A stretch of DNA of 64,000 nt from Buddleja alternifolia (GCA_019426215.1 CM033408.1:24841953-24905952); one strand, 5' to 3'. Counted from the stretch's first letter, positions 22,766-35,210 are shown. Made by a program: numbers and translations. Notes: a model not told the origin generated them from the sequence alone.

Positions 22766-23502
22766 AGGTGCCCTTGAAATATTGCTAAATTACAAAAAAT
22801 ATCCCATAGTTCAATAAATTACATCTAACATCCACTCCTTTTGTTCCGTCTAACATTGAGCACCATCCATTAGGGTTTCAGTACGGCCTCGTTAAATTTT
22901 TCGGTGAATTTTTGAAAATGCCCTTGACTTTATCTGGACTTGGAAACCCAACTTTTCTAGGACAATTATACCATTTTGGTATTATTTGTAATGTTTTGTA
23001 AAAGTATAACTGTTATATGTAATGTTGTGTATGTAAAATATACATATAATTATTTATAATTAAAAATTATTTTTAACAAAATAAAAAGAACATAAATTAT
23101 TAAAATTATAAAATAAAAAATGTGTAATATCATTTCAATTAAATTAATATATAGTAGTTTATATAATTTAAAAAAATTATATTTTAAATTAATTTATGAA
23201 ATTTACAAATAAATTAAAAAATTGTACTTTTAATAATTTCTAAAATAAATTACTTATTAATATATTATTTTATAAATTAAATAAAAAAGAAAAAGAAAAA
23301 GGGGTGGGGGGTAGGGAACAGTGTCATCTTATCCACATCCCCACCCTGCCCCCACGCACATACACACACGACAACACACACACATACAAAATTACACACA
23401 CACGCATACAATTACACACACTGTTACACGCACACACAAACACACACAATTGCACACTCTCAAACACCCGCACATTCACATAAAAGCAATTTCTAAGATA
23501 AG

Positions 23503-23546
<44 letters not shown>

Positions 23547-23822
23547 AAATACTTTTCTTTTAAGTTTAATTTTTTATTTTAAAATTGGTACCAGAAGTAA
23601 ATCTAGATATGTAAAGGGGCAATTTGGTAATTCAGCCTTTTTTTACTTTTTTTCTTTTTGTAAAAAAATATTCTGTAAGGGCATTTAGGTCTTTTGTCAC
23701 TTTCCATCCATTTTTACATCAATACATGTATTGATAACTTTGGATGTTAGATGTTATTTATTAAACTAGGGGATATTTTTTATAATTAGGCAATACCTCA
23801 GGACCCCCAGTGTAATTATCCC
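22766..23822. mobile_element. Mutator-like long-TIR element, 1057 bp, 9-bp TSD
   Basis: A perfect 9-bp repeat, TATAAATAT, flanks it at 22757-22765 and 23823-23831. The left arm (to about 22855) contains AAAAAATATCCCATAGTT and ACATCTAACATCCA; the right arm contains their reverse complements, with the outer end AATTATCCC. The interior is AT-rich with CACACA and TATA/GTGT simple repeats (23340-23547). ORFs over those repeats are artefacts. Confidence 0.8.
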
Positions 23823-23934
23823 TATAAATATTTATAATGATAGCATTGTGAGATAGATAAAAAGATAAGATTTACTAGCTGAAGAAAAAATCACCAAAAT
23901 CTGATGAAAAAAATAACACTATAAACATGTGACC

Positions 23935-24240
23935 TGATGTAAACGAGCCGAGCCTGGTGCTTTTCTAGGCTCGACCTCGGTTTCGAGAGCTCGAGCTTGT
24001 TGGCCGAAAAACCAGCACGGCTCGAGCTTGGGCTTAATTTTGCTTATATTTTGATATTTTTATTTTTTATTAATATAAAATATAATATTTTAATATATAA
24101 TATATTATTAATATAATTAAAAATATAAATATTTTTTTAAAAAAAGTTCGCGAACAGAGGAAATCTGGCTCGAGCTCGAGCTCGTGAGTCGAGCTTGTTT
24201 TGAGTTGGCTCGGGAGGCTCGCGGCTCAAGTTACAACCCT
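23935..24240. mobile_element. Probable small TIR element rich in CTCGAGC motifs
   Basis: Both sides carry inverted motifs: GTAAACGAGCCGAGCC at the left and multiple GGCTCGAGCTCGAG/GGCTCG motifs and AAGTTACAACCC at the right. The AT-rich interior separates them. It resembles a family of plant hAT-like MITEs, but I did not find a clean target duplication. Confidence 0.4.
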
Positions 24241-24391
24241 AGACCTGAGACATGGAACCAACTCACTGTAACTCTAATTATGTACTAATTATGTAGAATG
24301 ATATTTTTGTCATTTTAATGTGGTCAACAGAGTTGTAATTTTGGCTATAAATAGACTCCTGCATCCGACCAATTTTTGTACTATTATAGGG

Positions 24392-24800
24392 GAAAATGTA
24401 TTTTTCGTCCCATTTAAATTTTGGTCACATTTGTTACGGATATATCATATTTAGTCATATAACTTTCAAAGTGTCTAACATATATTCCCAACTAAAATTT
24501 ACATTCAAATTAAACAGTAACTCCATTTGTCAACATTTTGACCTTTTTTTTTTTTTTGGAGAATGAGTGCACGAATGCAGTACATATAGATTATATTCAT
24601 ATCACCATGCTTTTATTCAATATCACGTGTCATTTACGCACATAATCTCCCCAAAAAATTAATGACAAGAATTGTATATTAGTTGTTACTTGTCATTAAT
24701 ATCAGTTGGTGACAAGACAGTTGTTGTCACTATTGATAATTAATAACACAAATTTAGAAATAACTTAGTGACAACAAATTTAATTATCACAATATATATG
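24392..24800. other. Fragments of two dispersed TIR families
   Basis: 24392-24560 resembles the arm of the Mutator-like element at 10659 (shared CCCATTTAAATTTTGGTC and CATTTGTTACGG). 24655-24800 repeats the AGTGACAA/TTGTCACT motifs of the MITE at 19924. Neither has both ends. No gene. Confidence 0.55.
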
Positions 24801-24810
24801 TTCTCACCTA

Positions 24811-25047
24811 TGATGCAGTTAGAATTGGAAGAAAAAACTTTTATTGAATTAGAATTCTGATGAAAAATTACAAAGCTGATACGAAAAAGAAAAGAAAAAG
24901 AAATCCCTTTTTATATAGAAGAGGGAAACAACTAACTTAACTAATAATAGGAAAACCGCCTCTTAATAACTGACTAGGATTAACAAGCAAGCTGAAGGGT
25001 AAAAAGGTAAAAAGATAATAAATACAAATAACTAATTATTCTCAACA
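24811..25047 (-). mobile_element. Copia 3' LTR (about 237 bp)
   Basis: On the minus strand the LTR begins TGTTGAGAATAATTAG at 25047, immediately after a purine tract (TTGAAGGGGAG) typical of a polypurine tract. It ends near TTCTAACTGCATCA at 24811. It contains AATAAA in a TTCAATAAAAG context, a plausible polyadenylation signal. Short TG...CA LTRs of this size are normal for Ty1/copia. The matching 5' LTR is absent. Confidence 0.75.
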
Positions 25048-26340
25048 CTCCCCTTCAAGTTTGGTTTTTAAAGATATATAAAAGACCAAACTTGCATAAC
25101 AAACACTCAGACTGTCTTTTACCCAAAGCCTTTGTAAGAAGATCAGCAACTTGTTGACTTGTGGCACATGACATGTAGAAATAACTTCCTGTTGAATATT
25201 TTTCCTTATGAAGTGACAATCCACTTCTATGTGTTTCGTCTGCTCATCATAAACTGCATTAGAAGCAATCTGAAGAGCAGAACTATTGTCTGAATACAAC
25301 TTTACAGCTTCAATAACATTAACTTCAAGATCTCTCAAAACTCCAAGAATCCACACAATTTCACAAGTGGTTGAAGCAATAGCCCTATACTCGGCCTCTG
25401 CAAATGACTTTGACACCACATTTTGTTGCATCTTAATTTTCCAAGACACCAAGGAATCTCCAATTTGAAATGCATATCCAGACTTCCTTGTCATAGGATA
25501 AGAAGCCCAGTAAGAGTCACAATAAGCCTTAACATGCATTTGACTGTTAGAGGACAACAACAAACCCGGACCAAGACTCCCTTTCAAATACATGAGAACT
25601 CTATACACAACACCTAATTGTGATTTCTTAGGTTTGTGCATAAACTGAGTAAGCACATGAGCTGAATAACAAATATATCGCCTATTTAGACACAAATACA
25701 TCAATTTACCAACAATTCTTTGATATTCAGAAATGTTATCAAGTAATCAGTCCTCAGAATTCACCTTATTAATAATATCATAATCATGAGAAGTTAACTT
25801 CACATTCTGTTTCACATGAGTATTAATAGGTTTAGAGCCTAACATACCAGTATCAGCAAAAAGCTCTAAAACATACTTTTATTTATTTATTTAAACACAC
25901 TCCTTTAGCAGAGCTTCCAACCTCAATATCCAAGAAATATTTCAAACCACCAAGATCTTTCATATAAAAGGTATTACTCAAATATTTCTTACAATCATCA
26001 ATGACATTTTAAATTATTACCAGTGATCAAAATATCATCAACATACAATAAAAGAATAATAATATCACTCCTTCTTGATTTGACAAAGAGAGAATAGTCA
26101 TGCTTAGACTGAACAAACCTATATTTATGTAGAGCAACAGAAAACTTTTGATTCCACTACCTCGGATTTAAGCCTATATAGGATTCATGAAGCTTACAAA
26201 CCTTAACTTTGTTAGACTTACCAAAACCAGGAGGAATATGCATGTAAATTTCCTCATTTAAGTCACCCTACAAAAAAACATTAGTGACATCTATTTAACA
26301 TATAGGCCATCTATTTATAGTAGCTAAAAAGATAAAAATT
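25048..26340 (-). pseudogene. Ty1/copia reverse transcriptase and RNase H, decayed
   Basis: Read on the minus strand, the reverse transcriptase region shows MHIPPGFGKSNKVKVCKL (about 26190-26250), then a core with YVDD at 26034-26045. RNase H follows (open frame 25042-25704) with KAYCDSYWASYP, SKSFAEAEYRAIAST, KLYSDNSSALQIAS and TKHIEVDCHFIR. The frame then shifts: QVADLLTKALG is readable in another frame about 25130-25170. Stops, for example near 26157 and 26300, interrupt the reverse transcriptase. Integrase, protease and gag are missing; the copy is truncated at about 26350, where a gypsy LTR begins. The YVDD is intact but the element cannot encode a polyprotein. Confidence 0.88.
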
Positions 26341-26354
26341 CTACTGAGAGCATT

Positions 26355-27765
26355 TGTCACGCCCCGGGCCCACGAGCCCATTGGACCAGAGAAGTCCTGG
26401 CGAACCCACTAAGCGTAACCTTGAGTTGGGCATTCAAACTATGTCCCATATCCATTATGATAAGCGTGAGTTTTACGTGTTTGAGAGCCCCATATTCATA
26501 TGGTTTAGGGTCGTTTATATGTGATTTTTACCACTTGTGGCTTTGATTTGTGTGTTAATTGAGTACAGGATAAAAATCTTCACAATCAAGGAAAAGGTAC
26601 GAAAAACATATCATTTCAGAAGACACTGCCTTCAACGTTCAAACATGAGAAATTGTAACGTTTGAACGTCGCCACGTCATCAATGTTTGAACGTGAGGAA
26701 TGCAACGCTTGAACTTCTAAGTAGATAGCACAGTCAACCCACTTAAGCCACGTCATAATGTTCGAATGTGATGAATGTGATGCTCGAACGTTGCACGCGG
26801 CTAAAGAATTTTTGGAAAGATTTCATACCTAATTCATGTAGAAGTCTTGGGGAGCCTCTCTTATAAATACCTGATCTCTTTACAATGAAAAGGGTTTGAA
26901 ATTCAGCACTTTTACACACTTTCGAGCAAAAAGACGAGCCAAGGCAAGGAGAGCGACAATTCTACATTGAGATTAATCATCAATCCGTAATAGGGAGATT
27001 CTTAGATTTAGTTTATTATTTATCTATGAATAATTCTATATCTTTGGATGTTTTTCTTGTTATGAACTAATTACATCAAACTGGGGCCATGTGAAGGCCA
27101 GATTATGAGTTTTTATATATGAAAGTGTTCTTTGTTAAATTCTACAATTGCTTTGTGTATTGATTTTGTGCTTTAACTTCTTGCATATGCTTGATCACCA
27201 TATGTTTGTTATATTACCTAGCTTATGCATTCGAAAGAATATAGGTTAGGGTTCAAAGAAATAATCACATCACTTGTATAAAAGGAATTGCCTAAAAATA
27301 GTATAGATTCCCAAGTGCAGTTAGCCGGATTCTCCGAAGAAATTCTAGAACTTGAATGCATGTTTGTTGGATAGATTCTCGGATAGAAATATTTTGGGAA
27401 CCGTCAATTAATCATAGGATTACTATTTTCAAGACATCGGGTATATTATCTAAGTAATTTCCACCAAAGTAAGAGTAGTCTAATAATTCGACAAATAACT
27501 CATATATATTTAAATAAGTAATTCAGCTGAAGCATGTGCCTTAGTTGCTATCTCGCATAATAATCTCAATCAATTTGCTAAGTCTTGTTTTCACCTTTTT
27601 ACCGTCAATCAATTACAATCTTATAATTTAATTTTAATTGCTTTCAAAACCTTAATTTAAATATTCTTGTCTTTGTGGGATCAGTAACTCTGACTTAATT
27701 GTTCACTTTACTACTTGATACGACCGGTACTCTTCCTAAAAATCACGTATGCTTTTTGTGCATCA
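26355..27765 (+). mobile_element. 5' LTR of the Athila-type element
   Basis: It lies between TGTCACGCCCC at 26355 and GTGCATCA at 27765, eight bases before the primer-binding site. The right end is well supported by the primer site. The left end is inferred from the TG start and from the abrupt end of the Copia remnant. Six or more variants of AACGTTTGAACGT lie at 26630-26790. No TATA box could be placed with confidence. Confidence 0.6.
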
Positions 27766-27772
27766 ATTTTTT

Positions 27773-27790
27773 TGGCACCGTTGCCCAGGA
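27773..27790 (+). promoter_or_regulatory. Primer-binding site, Athila/Asp-tRNA type
   Basis: TGGCACCGTTGCCCAGGA closely matches the TGGCGCCGTTGCCGGGGA form typical of Athila-lineage elements, with three differences. It marks the start of the internal region for minus-strand DNA priming. Confidence 0.85.
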
Positions 27791-27957
27791 CTTATTTTAT
27801 TTTAGTTTGGGATTTTGTTGCAATTTTTTAGTTTTAATTTTTCTTTATCGTTTTCTTTTTACATTTTCAAGCTTTAAATTTCTGTTGGCTTGCCACTTTG
27901 TTTCGAGTAGGTTAAGCTTGTGGTGAATGACCTAAAACTCATAAAGGGCTTTAGAGG

Positions 27958-28950
27958 AATTTGATCCCGAGATCGAGCCTACGTTTCGTGCAAACCAGAG
28001 AAATCAAGCTATGGATGGAATCTTCCCTGATATGAATCTACCAGAAAATAGGGAATGGTTGCAAAACCTCTTAGAAGCCATGTAACCGGCACAACCAGCA
28101 CCGCCTCCATCAGTTAGTTGTAGTTAATCGCCACGTGTACATGCTATGTTAGGACCAGTAATTCTCCCGAATTTTGCTACATCAAACTTTCACATCCTAT
28201 CTCACCTATTCAACATAGTTCAGAATGATCCATTCTATGGAGATCATAGCAATTCTCTTCACGACCATCTGGAGAACTTTGAGAATGTTCTTCTCACCAT
28301 GCAATTCCACCCACGGGATCATGATGCTATCCGCCTTATATTTTTTCACTTTTCCCTCGTGAATAAGGGGACCATATAGTACAAATCTTTACCCCCACAA
28401 TCAATTGAGAGGTGGGGCGATCTAGTCGAGGTGTTCCTCAATAAGTTCTTTCCACCATCAAGGATAAATGAGCTCCGAAGTGAGATTAAGGGATTTAGGT
28501 AGAAAATGGATGAATCGTTGGCAGTAGCATGGGCTAAATACAAGGGTATACTTCGGAAGTGCCCAAATCACACTACACACCGGACGAGCAAGTGTAACAC
28601 TTCTATAATGGAGTTCGATCTCGGATTCGACACCAACTCAATGCAGGAGCCGATGGTGATCTACTGGGCCTCGATAACAAATCATTATTGGAAAAACATG
28701 AGCGAATGGCACAAGAGGATGAACTGTACTCTGAAGATGATGATGAGAGCACACCACATACCAGAAATGTCGCTAGTATTCAACCTATAGAAGAATCTAT
28801 AGGTCGCTAGTGTTCTCTTACTATAGAAGAAAGATTGGATGCTAACATGCACAAGTCAGAGGAATCCTTCAAGGAACTTCACTTGATAATGAGGGGTGTG
28901 TTTACGGAAATGAAAGAGATGAAGCATCAGATTGGGCAATTGTAGATAAA
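27958..28950 (+). pseudogene. gag of the Athila-type element, broken
   Basis: Readable in pieces across frames. EFDPEIEPTFRANQRNQ begins near 27958. 28146-28376 encodes PNFATSNFHILSHLFNIVQN, then FENVLLTMQFHPRDHDAIRL and FFHFSLVNKG, and ends in a stop at 28377. The frame continues with SIERWGDLVEVFLNKFFPPS. This is the conserved gypsy Gag (retrotrans_gag-like) pattern, in which D-A-I-R-L-x-x-F-x-F-S-L and F-x-x-K-F-F-P-P are hallmarks. A zinc knuckle was not found. At least two stops and frame changes make it non-functional. Confidence 0.82.
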
Positions 28951-29554
28951 TATGGCTGGAAGAGCACCCAGTACACTGCTGAGTGATATTGAAAAAAATT
29001 CGAAGGAACAACGCCATGCTGTCACTCTACGAAGTGCAAAAGAATTGAAAAATGCACCTTCCCAGCAATCAACATTTGAACATGGAAAAGACAATGTTCA
29101 AACATCGAAATTTTTTGAAAAATCGGACCCTATGCCTCCAACATTCTGACACACCTAACGTTCGAACGTCAAACAGTCAATGTTCGAACGTTTGGCAGGA
29201 CAACGTTTGAATGTCAGACACAGACAAGGCCAATTTTGAAACTTTAACTCCACCTCTTTCTACTCTTGTTGAAATTCATTTACGCTTTTCCCTAGCATAT
29301 AAAAAGAATAAAAAAATAGATAAATTTTTTATTAGGATTCTTGAAATTCTTCGAGAAGTTCGAATTGACAATCCTTTTATTGACGCTATTTTGCAGATGC
29401 CCAACTGCATCAAGTTTTTCAAGGACATATTGTCAAATAAGCATAAGTGGAAAGACAATAGATGGTGTGCTTGACTGAAGCATGCTCAACTGTCATTTTG
29501 AACAAGTTGCCATAGAAACTTAAGGATCTAGGGAGCCTCACAATCCCTCGCACA

Positions 29555-30329
29555 ATGGGGCAACTCAAATTCGACCGAGTGCTATGTGATTCGGGAACCA
29601 GCATCAATCTTTTCCCCTATTCGCTATTCCGAAAATTAGGTTTGGGAAATCCAAAACCAACCTCAATGAGCCTCCAACTTGCAGATCAATCAATCCAACA
29701 CCCGAAGGAAAATCATCGAGGATGTGATCGTACAAGTCGACAAGTTCTACTTCCCAGTGGACTTCGTTGTTCTTGAGATGGAGGAAGATGTCGAAGATTT
29801 TCTAATCCTAGTAAGACCTTTCCTAGCCACAGGTAAAACTATGATTGATGTAGCCAATGGTAAGTAAACCTTGAAAGTAGGAGAGGAGAAAGCTACTTTC
29901 AATGTCTATAAGGTTATAAAGCATGTTAGTGATGATGAGTTGTGTTTAAAGATAGATGGTTTTGACCCTTTGATTGTTGAGCACTTTCAGGAAAATCTCT
30001 CTAACGATCTACTCGAGCTGTGCATCATGAACTCCAAGGATGTTGATTCTGCTAGTGATGAACAACTAGAAGTTGTCCATAGCTTAGAGAGAAATCCACC
30101 TTATACCTCAAAGAAGTTTGAGAAATTGGATAGGCCTCTGTCGAGCCAATCCAAACCATCAATTGAAGAGCCACCCACTCTTGACCTCAAATCTTTAACT
30201 TCTCATCTTAAATATGTGTATTTGAATGATAACAAAACCTTGCCATTAATCATTTCTTCTTATCTTACAGAGCAACAAGAAACAAGGTTAATGAAGGTAT
30301 TGAAAGTACACAAAAAAGCTTTTGGATGA
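29555..30329 (+). pseudogene. Aspartic protease region and linker, frameshifted
   Basis: 29555-29776 encodes FDRVLCDSGTSINLFPYSLF followed by RKLGLGNPKP and SLQLADQSI. The catalytic motif, normally D-[LSI]-G-[AS]-S, appears as DSGTS and keeps the Asp. The frame shifts near 29700. The downstream part continues in another frame as VDKFYFPVDFVVLEMEEDVE and ends at a stop near 29867. A further open frame from 29871 continues the protease-reverse transcriptase linker (VGEEKATFNVYKVIKH). At least one frameshift and one stop separate the parts. Confidence 0.82.
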
Positions 30330-30339
30330 AAGATTGCTG

Positions 30340-31432
30340 ACATCAAGGGGATTAGTCCGATGATTTATATGTACAAGATCTTAATGGAAGAGAACTCAAA
30401 ACCTACCATCCAACCACAAAGGAGGTCTAATCCTTAAATTCAAGAAGTGGTGAAGAAAGAGGTAATCAGACTACTCTATGCCGGCATCATCTTTCCTATC
30501 TCTGATAGCCCATGGTTAAGTCCAACTCAGGTAGTGCTAAAGAAGGGAAGTACATTTGTAGTTCATAATCATAATATTGAATTGATTCAATCTAGAATTA
30601 TCACTAGTTTTAGGGTCTGCATTTACTATCATAAATTGAATGAGTATACCCCAGAAGACCACTTTTCCCTCCCCTTTGTTGATCAAATGTTAGAATGATT
30701 AGTCGGGCATGAATATTACTATTTTTTGGATGGGTACTCCAGCTATAAACAAATCGCCATTGTACCCGAGGATCAAGAAAAAACTACTTTCACTTGTCCT
30801 TATGACTTTTTTGCTTATAGGAAGATGCCTTTTGGTTTTTGTAACGCCTCCACTACTTTTCAAAGATGCATGATGTCTATCTTTCATGATATGGTAGAGC
30901 AATTCCTTGAGATATTTATGAATGCCTTTTCTGTTTTTGGCTCTACTTATGATTGGTGTTTGCACAATCTAACACTTGTTTTGCAGAGACGTGAGGAGCC
31001 ATTTCATGGTACACGAAGGAATAGTTTTAGGCCATAAGATCTCCCAAAATGGGATTGAGGTGGATAGAACAAAATCAAGGTGATAGCTAATCTTCCGTCG
31101 CCTACCACGATCAAGGCTGTGAGAAGCTTTCTAGGACATGTTGAGTTTTATAGGCATTTTATTTCTAACATTTCCAAAATCACTAAACTGTTGTCCAATT
31201 TACTTATGAAAGATGCCTCGTTTGACTTTAATGATGAGTGCATGTAGGCCTTTCTCAATCTAAAGAAAAAAGTTGATCTCAGCACCGGTGATGGCAACAC
31301 CAGATTAGAGTTGATGTGCGATGCAAGAGACATTGCTGTAGGAGCGGTACTTGTTCAGATGGAGGGTAAAATCTTTCACACTATTTACTATGCTAGTCGT
31401 ACTTTCAATGATGCCCAAATTAATTATGCTAC
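30340..31432 (+). pseudogene. Reverse transcriptase and start of RNase H, catalytically dead
   Basis: Recognisable blocks are KKEVIRLLYAGIIFPISDSP, WLSPTQVV, KLNEYTPEDHFSLPFVDQML, FLDGYSSYKQIAI, TFTCPYDFFAYRKMPFG and FCNASTTFQRCMMSIF. The active-site block, normally IFMDDFSVFG in Athila-type enzymes, reads IFMNAFSVFG, so both Asp residues of the YxDD-type motif are lost. Stops occur near 30696 and in the 31037-31300 connection region. RNase H begins at 31311 (MCDARDIAVGAVLVQMEG) and breaks at 31432 within INYAT, exactly where the CACTA element is inserted; it resumes at 39494. Confidence 0.88.
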
Positions 31433-31454
31433 CACTACTACAAAAATGACCTTT

Positions 31455-31690
31455 GGCAGCGGTTTTTTTGGGCCTATGGCAGCGGTTTTAACCGCTGTCA
31501 AAGGTACCGCTGGTATAGGGGTGGACCTATGACAGCGGTTACAAAACCGCTGTAATAGGTCTACCTATGACAGCGGTTTCCTGAACACCGCTGCGAAAAA
31601 ACCAAAAAAATAAAAAAAAATAACGGACCTGTGCCGCTGCCAGAGGTGAGAACTGTAGCAGCGGTTCTGCAGAACCGCTGTTTTTTTTTC
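31455..31690. repeat. CACTA subterminal repeats, 3' end of element
   Basis: Several palindromic copies of the GCAGCGGTT/AACCGCTG motif, often paired as (A/G)CAGCGGTTNNNNAACCGCTG. In En/Spm elements such subterminal repeats are binding sites for the element-encoded TnpA protein; by analogy these are its probable target. Confidence 0.85.
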
Positions 31691-31945
31691 TGTTTTTTTT
31701 TTAATTATTTATTGCGCTGTCATGATAGTGCCTGTAATATGCAATGATCCAATCAACAAATTTCAACTAACAACAAAACATATTCAACATAAGCAAACAT
31801 CATCCCAAACTTCAATATTACCATCTTTAATCTCCAACAAAATATACAATTAACTAATTAAATTACTAATGACCTTACGAAATACAATAAATCAAATCTC
31901 AATTTATAGCAAGTCACAATGTACAAAAACTAAATTACCTAATTT

Positions 31946-34900
31946 CTAAGGAGCTGCTAAGAAAATGTAACGTGCAACTTCGCAGCGTACTTCATCAATT
32001 TGCTCATCAGTATAGAAGGATTGACAATCCTTAAAGTACTGCAAGATATATGTATATATATAGAGATTAATTGCAAAGTGAAATAACATTTCAATTACCT
32101 ACCAATTAAGGTTTAATAATTTCAAAAGTAATAGAATTAAGTATATATATATATATAAGGATTATGTATACCGCTGTTGGGATTATAGATAGTCCGTGGC
32201 TAATAATCTCTTTCATGAATCTCATAACGAAATAGCCACAATCCACCTCGTTGGTCTGCCGGGGGCACTACAAAAGCAATCAAACTTACATTGTATTAGA
32301 AGACGAACTTCTATACGAATATATAATCTCATGAACCTAGAAAACGCTAACCTTTATAGTAAACCATTTACAGTCCGAGTTTTTGGATTTGTTGGATTGG
32401 TTGTTGCAGTTTGCACGAAATATGTGCACAGCTCTATAAAAAAATATAAAAAACAAGAAAATATGTTAAAAACAAGAAATTATGTGAAATAAATACAATT
32501 TAAAAAAATATTAAATATAATGGATACATTGATTGAATGAAAAACTTACTGATTGAATTTTAGCATCATATCATCTCGGTATTGCGGCTCACCATGCACA
32601 GAATCCAGATAGTAAACAATCTCTTTAAATGGATTAATTGCAAGCAACAACCAATGACCCCTACAAAACATTCAAAAGATAGTTGAAAATTTGTTTTGCG
32701 TAGCTAGTTTTACAAATTAAAATCGAGTCTTTAGTAGCTCACCCGGTGTTGTAAGGTGCAAAAAATAACTTATTTTGTTGTGTACTCTGCATCATAGCAC
32801 GTGCTATGTACTGCACTTGTTGAACTGACGGGTCTGTTTGAGCAGCTATGGAATGTGGGCTAAGGAACCCGAAACTTGTTTCTTTTCCTTCGGGGATCAC
32901 GTAGTTAAACCACAAACACCTAAATTGAGCATAAAAAATGAATTTCGAGTGACGAAAATAATCGTAGTTTAGATGTAATAAAATAATTAAAAAACTTACT
33001 TTATGTACGCTGTAATGATAGAGGCTCCTATTTCTTGTCTACACAGAAGGTGATAGATCTCCTCCCTCCCAATGAACTCTGGAAATGAAACATTCATAAT
33101 GGCTTCGTCCATATATATATTGATCTGGGCATCAATCTTCATCATCTTCGTGTACTTTCCCAGAAATACAAGGTCATTAGGGAGTCCATCTAGTTGAAGA
33201 TCTGCACATATGTCTACTTCACCTGCAGGCTCGGCCACTTGAGATTTTCCTTTGACAGCTGACCGCTTCGACGTCCCTGACTTACGGTTTGCAGATGATT
33301 TGGACTGTTTAAGCAAGAAAATAAAATATAAATGTTACACACCAAAGTATATTTAGTAACCTCAAACAAATTGTTATAATTTATTAATGACTAGCTATTA
33401 ATTACATACCGGTGCAGCAGTGACAATGACAAGACTCGCTGGCCAAGCAACAAAGGTACCCAGCGCATGAGAAATGGAGAATATTTCATCATTGAGAGGG
33501 ACGGGCAGGAGTGTATTAGCCTCAACTGCAGTGTCAATGCGCACTTTCACATTGTTGGTGGCTAATTGACAGTTGTGAAGTGTTCTATCAGTCTCTGATC
33601 GATTGTATAGCTGTCCTTTAGCCACCACACGATATGATGGAGATGAAAGTGCTAATTGACATGGAGTGATACCCTACACACACACGTATATATATATACA
33701 ACATTATATTAGAAAGTTTTGTATGATTTACAGAAAATAGAGAGTCGCAAGTTATATGATTAATAAACAAGTTCAAATATTTTACCTCAGGAAGCATCTT
33801 ATAACCTGGTTCTGGGCTGCTATCTTTCAAAGAAATGACGTCATCTTCATGTGGCTGACGCGAGCTAGGGGCTTCCAAAACATCAATTCGTTGTTGCATG
33901 GCAACCATAGTTTCGGAGAGGTTTTTCACTATGTTTCTCAAGTTTTCCATCTCCTTTTCTGAAGCAGGCTTTGGATCCTTAAAATAGTCTCTTTGTGAGA
34001 CCCCAAAGCCAACACCCCTAACGCGACCCGGATGCTCTTTCCTTTTAATAGCTTTAGCCAATAGGTCATCTCGACTCGTGTAAGTTCCACTATGGCTAGT
34101 GCTCTCTTGTGAAATGCTCTCCTGTAATGATATATTTTTAAAAATTAAAAAAAATAGTGAACCTTGTGCTTTTAATAGTATTTCAATAAAACAATTAATA
34201 GAGCTAAAATTGCCAATAACTCACCATTTCATTCACCACTCTTCTAACATTTTCGTTATCAATTTGATTTGTCGGATCGGAACGCGAAACCCTCCACACG
34301 AGTGCTCGTGTCACATCTGTACAATCGGATCCCGCATCCCTTCTTTTATTTATCTGTATTTTCATTAAAAAATATATGTATGCATTAACATAGAATTATT
34401 ATTAAAAAAATTGTAAGGATTCACTGCTAAATGAACTACATACCTCCATTTGCTCCACAACAGCATCTCCAAAACTCCCTTTCCGGTAAGGATATTCAGG
34501 GTTCTTTGCTCTTTCCTGATTGTCATGCTTATTTTCTGTTTATTACATTATCAAATTATTAGCTAAATATAAACGCAATAACCAACAAATGAAACTGTAA
34601 ATTAAAATGACTAGCTACCTGCCAAGGTTCACCTAAGCGAACCTCTAAAAATGCCGCCCAATCGGCTTGGGATATCTCATATTGTGGAGGTGGGTTGACA
34701 TTAACATTTCCATCATCATCTCGCACATACTTTCTGCTTATGTAGCTCCTGAAGTTACGTGCTAGCCTCCCAGCTTCTGCTAGTACGTACTTTTGTCGAC
34801 TTTCGTCAATATCAAACGCCAACTACAAAAAACAAACAATAAAGTATATATAAAATTATAATTTAGAGAATATGATAATATATTAACACTTACAAATAAG

Positions 34901-35210
34901 ATAATATCCAAATTACCTTCATCTCATCCCAAATGTTTTTTTTTGTTGCTGACGGGACTTTGCGCCAAGTACTAATGGCAATCGACACCTTCTGCCGAAC
35001 CTGCACGCCTATATACCCAACAAATATTGATTTGTTGGGGTTAATTGGCTGACCTCTGTCATTCCAGCCGACAGGTAGCCTTATGCCTTTACTTCTGGCA
35101 TTGACAACTTTTTTCATAGCAGAGACACCTCTCCGTATGTCCTTCTCATGACCGCTATCTGATCCATATACATCATCGTCGGGAAAACTACCATCAGGAT
35201 TTGAAGCCAT
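31946..35210 (-). CDS. CACTA second gene: TnpA-like N-terminus with Ulp1-like cysteine protease domain (12 exons, 724 aa inferred)
   Basis: I assembled 12 minus-strand exons with GT/AG borders and compatible phases: 34917-35210, 34619-34822, 34444-34527, 34225-34353, 33786-34121, 33410-33673, 33000-33304, 32743-32919, 32550-32660, 32352-32433, 32172-32267, 31946-32038 (2175 bp). The start is MASNPDGSFPDD. Residues about 50-98 (FVGYIGVQVRQKV, then PSATKKNIWDEMK) match the plant Ptta/En-Spm transposase family. Residues about 279-300 may form a coiled coil. Residues about 400-428 contain SHALGTFVAWP. The C-terminus is a C48/Ulp1 fold: GGHWLLLAI (His600), YYLDS (Asp617), PRQTNEVDCGYF (Gln666, Cys672), ending FLAAP. 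These enzymes cleave SUMO-type isopeptide or precursor bonds; activity here is inferred only. Exon 3's acceptor is the least certain. Confidence 0.82.
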
